This document shows positions 55,880 to 64,000 of a stretch of DNA of 64,000 nucleotides, piece by piece. The stretch is from positions 43,475,071 to 43,539,070 of the forward strand of contig OZ024880.1 in NCBI GenBank assembly GCA_964017185.1, given 5' to 3'. Origin of the DNA: Rugalucina vietnamica (lineage: Eukaryota > Mollusca > Bivalvia > Lucinida > Lucinidae). The notes under the pieces are model-generated. The model made no database searches and was not told the origin of the DNA. It saw only the letters and a list, made by a program, of their open reading frames with translations. A program made the position numbers and the translations under genes. Numbering within the stretch: position 1 is the first letter of the stretch; the number at the start of each line of letters is the position of its first letter.

Positions 55880-57429
55880 GGAAAATTCCCATCGGTGTAC
55901 CGTTAATGGAGTGAGGTCACAAAGTGTATCGGAGTACAGGTTAGCCTCCTTAGATTTGTCTGGAACCTTGACTTTTCTTGATTTCTGCGACTCTTTGGCT
56001 GACATCTCTTTTTGGCTTTTTTTAACGTCTTCTTGTAAATGTGTGCTTTTTAGTCTTCTTTCAGGGTACAGGAAGCTAAATATCCCCATGGTATGGCCTC
56101 ACCACACATGCTGCTGATGTACCTTCGATTTCTCGGGAACCTTGACTTTACTTTATTTCAGGGACATCTTGTATCTTTTGGACCGCTTTACATGCAACTT
56201 TTATCGCTTTCTCGGGCACTGTCTTCTTGAACATATTGTTCAGGCTTCTCGGACACCTTCACACACCTGGATTACTGCTCTATTAGATCATAAGACTTTT
56301 AAGTAGACAGATTGTCAAATTCATCCAATAAACCATAAACAATGGTATCGGTTACAGTGATTAGGGGCTTTTTCGCTTTACATTTTGTGGAACTATGTCT
56401 TAATACTGGCAGCTTATAAGGGACATTTTATGATTAGTCTATTCAGGGTTTCGGGAAAAGGTACCTCAGGAAACAGAAATATTTGAAATATTTGGGGATA
56501 TCATTGTGCCCTCTCTGGGCAGTTTTTGGGTCATGATAGGCCGAAAGTGGTCAAAATGCACCATTATCTGTTCCAGGGAAAAATCTTGTTCTCTTTTTTG
56601 GAAAGAATGAAAGAATGAGCCGTGTTTATTATATAAGGTGATAGGGGTCATGTTTCTACATGAGATATATTCTCAAAATGGCCCCTTTCATTTATCAAGC
56701 AAACATTATCCACACAATCATTACAGTCCATGTCGTAATCTGTTGAGGAAGGCAAAACTGATCCGAGTACGCAGGCAACTTTGTTGCCTCTACCAATTAC
56801 CATTCAGTTTGCAGCTGACAAACAACAATGAGTATTAATCTGTGTCTACAAATAGACTGAATCGGATTAACTTCCTCTGGCCAAGGGGACAATGACGGGC
56901 CTAGAACCTAATAAAATCTTGGACCTTATTTCGCGAAAACTTGCCTGCTGTGCTTTTTCAGCAGACCGGATAGAAACTGGCTTTTACTGTAAGAGGAGTT
57001 AAACGTATCGTGAGGCTAGAATATTCTGATTTGAAGCTCTTCTAGCGCGCATATTTGTCTGAACTGTAGGGCATCTGTTTAATTAATATGCAACAAGCCT
57101 CTTCATTGATGCTGTGGCTAGTTACTCGACGAATATCCGTCTTTGTCTTAAGAATTGAGCAGAGTAATGCCAAACAATCTAAATGCTATGTGCATTGTTT
57201 CCCAAAGAAGACACGAATGCATTCTGCATCAACCAAAAACTTTTTTTTCAGATATTAATAAAAATAAAACCCTCTTTGATCTTTTGTAATTTTGCACATG
57301 AAGGTCTATTATACTCGTATAATAGTAATGGGCTGATCGGCGAATCTACCGATAGAAGCCCATTTGTTTGGGCTTCGATGCCACGGTGCATCTGAGGCAC
57401 AGTTGAGAACAAAATGAGAAAAACAAACG
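55880..57429. other. No recognisable gene
   Basis: Only frames under 80 codons with no domain; no repeats shared with the rest of the window. Confidence 0.45.
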
Positions 57430-57639
57430 CATCAGGAAAACATATCCATGTGATACCATACCCCCTTATATCCCACTTTTATATAGTAAAACTGGGGTAT
57501 GCAGGGGTAAACCTATTTTTTCTTATTTTTGCTCCAAAACATAGATTGTGGGTACTCGTTAGAACCGCCTCTACTGAAAATTTTCAATTTTTACAACTTA
57601 AGAAAAAATTGTATATTACATGGGTGTGTTTTCGTAATG
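57430..57639. mobile_element. MITE-1 copy, hairpin half deleted
   Basis: CATCAGGAAAACATATCCAT to ATTACATGGGTGTGTTTTCGTAATG. AGAACCGCCTC joins directly to TACTGAAAATTTTCAATTTT, so the return arm of the hairpin is lost. Confidence 0.87.
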
Positions 57640-58096
57640 GGAAAGGTATACATTAGTATTCAGAGTGTGAAAATAATCTAAGAAACTGTAATCATAAAGT
57701 ACTTGAAGCCAGGGACAAAATTAGATAAGGCAATTTATTTGCAAGCAGAAAGGTTAAAGAATCTAATGAGAAAATATGACTACAATTTTAAGTTGACGGC
57801 ATAGTTCTCCCATTTTTGAAAGCTTGAAATTGAAATTGTCAATAAAGCACATCACACGCATATCTAAATCTGGCATTTTACATACAATGTACTAGACACG
57901 ATAAAACGTTTTTGAAAGTGTTTCCAATTTGGTTTAGCAAAGCACTTGCATATTGACTTGAGCATTTTCAAAGTTACATAGTCGATTAAATGTAAATGGC
58001 ATTACTGCGAAAACTGCTATATGAGCTTCCCTTGTACACAAATGTTTTACCAACTTTAGTTATTGCGGGGTTAATATTTGAGCCGTGTTTAAAAAC

Positions 58097-59935
58097 AGGA
58101 ACAAGTAGGCAAAGATCAGGAAAAGGCGCAATCAGAAAAAGATTCCCACTCCAAAAACCGATATGGGAAAAAACAAAACCAACAACCAGGCACTTATACC
58201 ATGAAAACATTTCGTAAGCCGAATGAGCAGCTATTTTCCAAATAGGTGGCCAATCAGTTACCTTAACTTAACTACAAATATGAAAACATACATATGGCGC
58301 TAACAGCACAAAAATATTTTAAACACCAAGACATAAAACAAAAAGAACCACCACAGAAGTATCGACTTGGAACGATCAGTAACACAAAGTTACTGGCGGG
58401 TTTAAATCGATTTTACATGGCCATAACCTCACCCTCAGCAACTGCAGTGGTTCATAACATTTAGTTAGTTCTTCGGTCCTCGTGGTGAATTAACTAGTCA
58501 ATGAATCATCAAGAACAAACAAATAAATCACGATAAACATCCTGATGAATCAAAAACCAGGACTCACAGATTGAGTAAGCTGCCCGACGATGGAGATCCC
58601 TGGGCGCCGAATAACTTACTAACTCCGGAGCAAAAGAAAAACATCAGTTGGACCCCGGTGGGCCAAGCAACAGACAAGAAGCTCCGGCCCCAACCAACTA
58701 AAATGAATAGCTTTAAGTCGGGGCCATCATAGAGTCTGACGCCCGACCCACCGGCGTGCAATTAAAGAAGGCAGCATAGTTATCAACCGTGATTGGGTTA
58801 AAAACTAAGCCTGCAGACTGTTGCATAACATTCAAGTTATAACCTATACGTCTGTAACGTGTTATGATTTTTCTGAACTGAAAAGAAAAATTGCTGCTTC
58901 CTATAAGTTTCTTAAATTTGTAAACCAAGTCACCATAAAGGCCCGAAAGGCCCTCATATAAATGCGTCTTTAACCCAACATTGTATTTGGAAATCAATTC
59001 ATAGTGTCTACGATAAAATTTAGAAAAGGTTTTTCGAAGTTTATGATACCGATAGCCCTGTTGGAGAAGTTTTGCCGTTAAACATTTATTTCGAGCGATG
59101 AAGTCTGTAACATGATTACAGACTCTAGCAAACCTAATAAGTTGCGAAATGTATACACCATAAGAAGCACGACGAGGAACGTCACCATCCAAAAACGGAA
59201 AATTTACTATATCAAAATCAAAGTCATCGCGCTTATCATAAATTTTAGAAGAAACATACATTTGCAACAGAAAGATGTAGATCTAAAAAGGGGGCTTCGG
59301 TATCCGAGATATTGGCTTTGTTCAACTGTAGTTCAGATGGATAAATTTGATTGACCATACCTTCTAAATAAGGGTTGTCAATGTTCAAAAGGTCATCGAG
59401 GTACCTAGAAGTGGAATTAAAAGCCTCAATAACATCAGCTTGATTATCATGGTTAAGAGAATCCATGAAATCTCTTTCGTAGCAGTATAAAAATAAATCA
59501 ACTACGAGAGGTGCGCAATTCGTACCCATCGGAATTCCAACAATTTGTCTGTTCCAAATCTAATATAAATATGATCTAAGAGATAGGATAAGGCGTCGCA
59601 CACATTCTGACATGACCAAAGTGTATACCGACTTTGGTCAGAGGAAGTGAAAAAAGCATTTCTGTCATTACATGCCAAATAAAGTGAACCATAGTTTTTA
59701 ATGCCCTTTTGAAGGTCCACTCTATCAAATCCAGAAGTTTTTCTTTAATTAGATTATGTGGTAAAGTTGTATACAGAGTAGAAAAATTATATGTGGACAA
59801 GCTCGTCGCACGGAACCCTCTACACTTCAATTTATTGAGCACCTCACCAGAATTTTTTATTGACAAAAACCAATTTTTGTTTGAAGTTTCAAATACCAGA
59901 GGACCAATGGTCCTGTAAACGCTCACCTGAAACCC
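58097..59935 (-). mobile_element. Penelope-like retroelement, longest copy in the window
   Basis: On the minus strand it starts inside the polyprotein (59935), runs through the reverse transcriptase core and a conserved C-terminal region to a stop at 58713, then about 615 bp of non-coding 3' region to CTACTTGTTCCTG (58097). It is truncated at 59921-59935, where the neighbouring GCTCACCTGA repeat begins. The 3' region supplies the reference for about twenty truncated tails in the window. Confidence 0.9.
58713..59926 (-). pseudogene. Penelope-like reverse transcriptase, broken by three frameshifts
   Basis: Blocks in order on the minus strand are NWFLSIKNSGEVLNKLKCRG; LSTYNFSTLYTTLPHNLIKE (motif A, where the expected catalytic Asp is Asn); GSLYLACNDRNAFFTS; MGTNCAPLVVDLFLYCYERD (motif B); STSRYLDDLLNID (motif C, Asp-Asp intact); and EAPFLDLHLSVAN. 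The C-terminal region is SSKIYDKRDDFDFDIVNFPF, SYGVYISQLIRFARVC and GYRYHKLRKTFSKFYRRHYE to RASDSMMAPT and the stop. Frames change near 59720, 59525 (an 8-base deletion relative to 15870) and 59265. No GIY-YIG endonuclease follows. The residues fit the Penelope-like RT family; the exact lineage is not known to me. Confidence 0.85.
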
Positions 59936-61410
59936 GAGATATATACCAATAAACTTGTTTGACTAGAATGATAATATACATGTATATAACCCCAGGGCCG
60001 GGTCAGAGCAACCCCTGGAGTCAAATTTCTTTTTGACAACATAAAACTTTAGTCCATTTGCCAATTTACTGCAAGTTTTGCCCTTCAAATGACATTTTAA
60101 CAATTTTCCCCATTCAAATGCATGGGCGACCTAAGTTGACCTTGCCGTAAAATAGGTCAAGGTCACCCAAGGGTCACGATTTATATAAAATTTGTAGAGC
60201 TCCATTGCCTGATGCTTTATGCCAAGTTTCAAAATCATAGGCCTTCTGGTTCTGGAGAAAAAGATTTTTAAATTTTTTTGCTATTTATAGCCATGGCAGC
60301 CATCTTGGTCAGGTGACCTTGGCCATTTATATATACTTTCATTCCCACTTCCTAACAATACTCCTCATAAAGTTTGGCTTTGATTGGCCAAGCAGTTTCA
60401 GAGAAGAAGATCTTTGAATATCACTGTAATATACATGTATATTGCCCCGGGGTGGGGACAGACAGACCCCTGGGGTCCAAATTTTTTCAGAATCATAAAA
60501 ATTAAGTCCATTTGCCCATTTCCTGCAAGGTTTTCCCTACAAATGACATTTTAACACTTTTCCCCATTCAAATGCATGAGCGACCTATGTTGACCTTGCC
60601 GTATAATAGGTCAAGGTCATCCCAGGGTCATGATTTATATAAACTTTGTAGAGCTCCTGTCACTGATGCTTCACACCAAGTTTCAAAATCATTGGCCTTC
60701 TGGTTCTGGAGAAGAAGATTTTTAAAGGTTTTTTCTATTTATAGCCATGGCAGCCATCTTGGTCATGTGACCTTGACCATTTATATAAACTTTCTTTCTC
60801 CCTTCCTAAGGATGCTCCATATGAAGTTTGGCTTCGATTGGCCAAGCAGTTTCAGGGGAGAAGATGTTTCATTATTATGGAAATATACATGTATATAGCC
60901 CCAGGGCAGGCGCAGACACCCCCCCAGGGGCTAAAATTTTCCATTAACATTAATCTTCTGTCCATTTGCCTATTCCCAGTTAGTTTTACCCATTAAATAG
61001 CATTTTTCCCATTCAAATGCATTGGTGACCTAAGTTGACCTTGCCGTAAAATAGGTCAAGGTCATCCTAGGGTCATGATTTATATAAACTATGATGGGCC
61101 CACATCCCCGATGCTACATACCAAGTTTCATGGAAATCGGCCCACTGGTTCTGGAGAAGAAGATTTTTAAAGGTTTTTGCTATTTATAGCCATGGCGGCC
61201 ATCTTGGTCATGTGACCTGGACCATTTATATAAACTTTTGTTCCCCCTTCCTAAGGATGCTCCACATGAAGTTTGGCTTTGATTGGCCAAGCGGTTTCAG
61301 AGGAGAAGATCTTTGAAAATGTGAACGACGGACGGACGGACGGACGACGGACGGACGACGGAGCATGGGTATACTATAAGCTCACCTGTGAGCCTTCGGC
61401 TCAGGTGAGC
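59921..61410. repeat. Element with GCTCACCTGA ends and three 450-bp tandem units
   Basis: Inverted ends GCTCACCTGA and TCAGGTGAGC. The right end is itself a hairpin (AGCTCACCTGTGAGCC, TTC, GGCTCAGGTGAGCT). Units start near 59976, 60436 and 60885. Each carries ATACATGTATAT, CCATTCAAATGCAT, GCCGTAAAATAGGTCAAGGT, GGTTCTGGAGAAGAAGATTT, GCAGCCATCTTGGTCATGTG and GGCCAAGCAGTTTCAG. A (CGGA)n-like microsatellite closes the third unit. Confidence 0.88.
61325..61362. repeat. CGGA/CGACGGA microsatellite
   Basis: CGACGGACGGACGGACGGAC, then two more CGACGGACGGA-type blocks. Confidence 0.95.
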
Positions 61411-61557
61411 TAAAAAGATATGAAACTATATCTCCAGATTAATCATCAGGCAGTGATTACGAATCTGACTGAGATGCAGCCGGCCATCACTGTTGCACGG
61501 ACCTGAGCCGCCCGGAGTGAACCCTTGGGCCAGTACATCTGCATTCCTAAATCTATG

Positions 61558-61781
61558 CATTACGAAAACACGCAAATGTAATATATAGGTTTTTCTTAAG
61601 TTGTTGAAATTGAAAATTTTCAGTGATGTTTTTCTTATTTTTGGAGGCGGTTTGAACGAGTACCCACAATCTATGTTTTGGAGCAAAACTAAGAAAATTG
61701 TTATACCCCCGCATACTCCAATTTTCTATATAAAAGTGGGGTTCGATGGGGTATACATGTCACGGACATGATATCCTGATG
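61558..61781. mobile_element. MITE-1 copy, hairpin half deleted
   Basis: CATTACGAAAACACGCAAAT to CACGGACATGATATCCTGATG. The first hairpin arm is missing (TTTTTGGAGGCGGTTTGAAC). Confidence 0.87.
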
Positions 61782-61794
61782 TCATTTATGTGTC

Positions 61795-62255
61795 CTGAAC
61801 AAAGCAGGGATGCAAACCATGCATACTGTCTTAAAGCTAGCACAGCTAAGGTGGACCGGTCATGTTATAAGAATGCCCGATGAGCGACTTCCAAAGAAAG
61901 TCGTCTATGGAGAACTACAGGAGGGTAATCGCTCTCAAGATGGCAAGAAGAAACGCTACAAAGACACCCTCAAAGCCTTTCCGAAGGATTTCGACATACC
62001 AATGGGTTCTTGAGAATGGACTGCACAGGAGCGATCAAAGTGGCGAGGTCTCATCAACAAAGGAGCAGCTCTCTATGAAAAAAAAAAAGAACCTGTGAAG
62101 CTGAGATAAAGCGCAGAGAACGTAAAGCCAATACCAATGGGCCACCAGCAGATGCCATGACATTGACTTGCTCTACTTGCAACCGATAGTTTAGAGCTAG
62201 AATTGGCTTAGTCAGCCATCAAAGAACTCACCAACACACACGAACCTATTTAAGA
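61795..62255 (+). pseudogene. LINE ORF2 C-terminal fragment with degenerate C2H2-like finger
   Basis: Reads LAQLRWTGHVIRMPDERLPK and KRYKDTLKAFPKDFDIP. It then shifts frame to WEWTAQERSKWRGLINKGAA and ends LTCSTCNR, a stop, and RARIGLVSHQRTH, a C2H2-like finger. This arrangement (LRWxGHVxRMPDxRLPKK then a terminal finger) is known from the C-terminus of many animal LINE ORF2 proteins. One frameshift near 62010, an A-rich slippage site at 62080 and a stop in the finger make it a relic. No RT core precedes it. Confidence 0.78.
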
Positions 62256-62416
62256 AATAATAATGGTCTTTCTCATTAGTGAGAGACGAACGACCAACGA
62301 CTTATGTGTTGTCTGTATGTTTATATGTCTCAAATTCAGAACATTCATCTTAATTCTGAGATGAATTGACATTTTGTTATTTTTATGCTTTTTCCCCCAC
62401 ATGTTATTAACAGAGC

Positions 62417-62664
62417 CATTACGAAAACGCGCAAATGCAATATACAGAAATTATTCTGGTTGTAAAAATGCAAATTTTCACTGGAAAAAAGTGATAGTTT
62501 TCTTATTTTTGCCTTGGCGAGGCGGTTCTAACGAGTACCCACAATTTATGTTTTGGATCAAAAATAAGAAAAATAGGTATACCCCTGCAAATCCCAGTTT
62601 TACTACATTTATATAAAAGTGGGATGTGTGGGAGTATTCACTGCACGGACATGTTTTCCTGATG
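62417..62664. mobile_element. MITE-1 copy, hairpin half deleted
   Basis: CATTACGAAAACGCGCAAAT to CACGGACATGTTTTCCTGATG. The apex begins TTGCCTTGGCGAGGCGGTTC. Confidence 0.88.
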
Positions 62665-62929
62665 TAAGTCAGGCGACATTTCAACGTGATAGGAATCAGT
62701 ACCGGTAACGTAACATGTGCTTAATGGGCAGCACCTCAGCAGAAATACTGCTGCACATAAGACCCGAGAACCAGCCTGTGTTGCTTGGGTATGACAGCCC
62801 GTGCTGACAGGCTTTTTTTTTAAATAATGACTTAAAATGGGTGTCTTTGTACAGGATAGTAAACTGATAGATATCTTATGAAACTGTAAATAGTATGGTC
62901 GCTTTTGTTAAACCTGAAGCCTGATCTTG

Positions 62930-64000
62930 GAGCAAGCATTAAGTCATCATGAAATGACCTTGACCTTGAATACTCACACACCTTTATTGACTTCATAAGT
63001 TGTCTGCATCTGCTAAGTTTCAGGTCTCAGGCTGCAATAGTTTTCAAAGCCTGTCATTTCTGTGAAAACCTTTATCTTAATTTTGATATTTAAATGACCT
63101 TGGGTCAAGGTCAAAGAATGACCTTGACCTTAAAAATTACATACCTTCATTTACTCTATCAGTTGTCTGCATCTAGCAACTTTCAGGTCTCAGGCTGCAA
63201 TAGTTTCCAAAATATCCATTGTTTTCGCCTTTTTCCCATGTAAAAGCCTATGTTTCCAAAATTGACATTGCCGTAAAATAGGTCAAGGTCATCCTAGGGT
63301 CATCATTTGAACAAACTAAGATGGACTTGAGTACCCTATGCTACAGGCCAAGCTTCGTGGATATCAGCCCACCGGTTCTGGTAAAGAAGATTTTTGAAGG
63401 GTTTTAACCATATATGGGCGTGGCGGCCATCTTAGTCATGTGACCAAGATCCCGTGAACAAAGTTTTGTTCCCTCTACCCATGAGGGCTCCATATAAAAT
63501 TTCAATAATAACCTTGACCTTAATTAATTACATGCCTTCATTGACTCCATTAGTTGTCTCCATCTAGCATCTTTCAAGTAGTAGGCTGCAATAGTTTTTA
63601 AAATATCTATTGTTTTCGCCTTTTTCCATGTAAAAGGCTATGCTTCCAAAGTTGACCTTGTCGTTAAATAGGTCAAGGTCATCCTATGGTCATTATTTGA
63701 AAAAAATATGATGGGCTGGAGTCCCCAATGCTACATACCAAGTTTCGTGGATATCGGCCCACCAGTTCTGGAGAAGAATATTTTTGAAGGGTTTTTACCA
63801 TATATGGGCATGGCGGCCATCTTGGTCATGTGACCAAGATCCCGTGAACAAACTTACATTCCCTCTACACATGTTGGCTCCTTATAAAATTTCAACTTGA
63901 TCGGCCAAGCGGTTTCAGAGAAGGGATGTTTGAAATTGCGACTTTCTTTTGCTATTTCAATGACCTTGGGTAAATGTCAAGAAATGACTTTGACCTTAAT
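62930..64000. repeat. AGGTCA/CATGTGACC tandem repeat, running off the window
   Basis: Units of about 400-450 bp with TGACCTTGACCTT, TTGTCTGCATCTAGCA, CTTTCAGGTCTCAGGCTGCA, GTAAAATAGGTCAAGGTCAT and GGCGGCCATCTTGGTCATGT, then GATCGGCCAAGCGGTTTCAG. Same family as 59921-61410 and 6362-7000, but in an arrangement with longer AGGTCA-rich spacers. Confidence 0.85.

Overview
This window looks like animal nuclear DNA, most likely from a bivalve mollusc. It is AT-rich and non-prokaryotic, with one spliced gene, long homopolymer and (GA)n tracts, and a very dense load of Penelope-like, LINE, SINE-like and MITE-type repeats. The bivalve assignment is an inference: it rests on the repeat style (AGGTCA/CATGTGACC-rich dispersed arrays, ACGG-type microsatellites, (AAAC)n-tailed SINEs), not on a marker gene. 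I found no rRNA, tRNA, CRISPR array or operon-like organisation.

The only gene that looks intact is a four-exon carbohydrate sulfotransferase-like gene on the + strand (9854-12916). It encodes a 478-residue type II Golgi membrane protein with a signal anchor, a Ser/Thr-rich stem and both PAPS-binding motifs. Two copies of a foldback MITE (called MITE-1 here) end 9 to 12 bases before the acceptor AGs of its first two coding exons. A different foldback element sits in intron 3.

Everything else I could recognise is mobile or repetitive DNA. The dominant family is a Penelope-like retroelement. Its best copy is 58097-59935 (-), with degraded reverse transcriptase bodies at 14758-16205 (-) and 28133-29210 (+). 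About twenty 5'-truncated copies share one 3' end (ACTTGTACCTTTT). Copies also occur as head-to-tail and inverted neighbours. MITE-1 has about a dozen copies. MITE-2 (terminal TGAGCC, internal GCGCAGATCAGC hairpin) and MITE-4 (AGCCCCAGAT hairpin) have several each. Further inverted-repeat elements lie at 1541-2595, 16973-19238, 52117-52886, 53045-54206, 54911-55879 and 59921-61410.

From 34006 to 45336 there is a roughly 3.9 kb tandem segmental duplication. The younger insertions differ between its two copies, so they act as empty-site and filled-site pairs. In the second copy a LINE (41088-43823) landed inside a MITE-1, a Penelope tail then landed inside the LINE reverse transcriptase, and a MITE-2 landed further on. 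The first copy keeps the uninterrupted sites.

The regions 7601-9599, 21433-23051, 25842-27569, 46139-50539 and 55880-57429 hold no gene or repeat that I could identify with confidence. The ends of the window (6362-7000, 59921-61410, 62930-64000) carry a long-period tandem repeat with recurring matches to nuclear-receptor, MITF/TFE and YY1 binding motifs.
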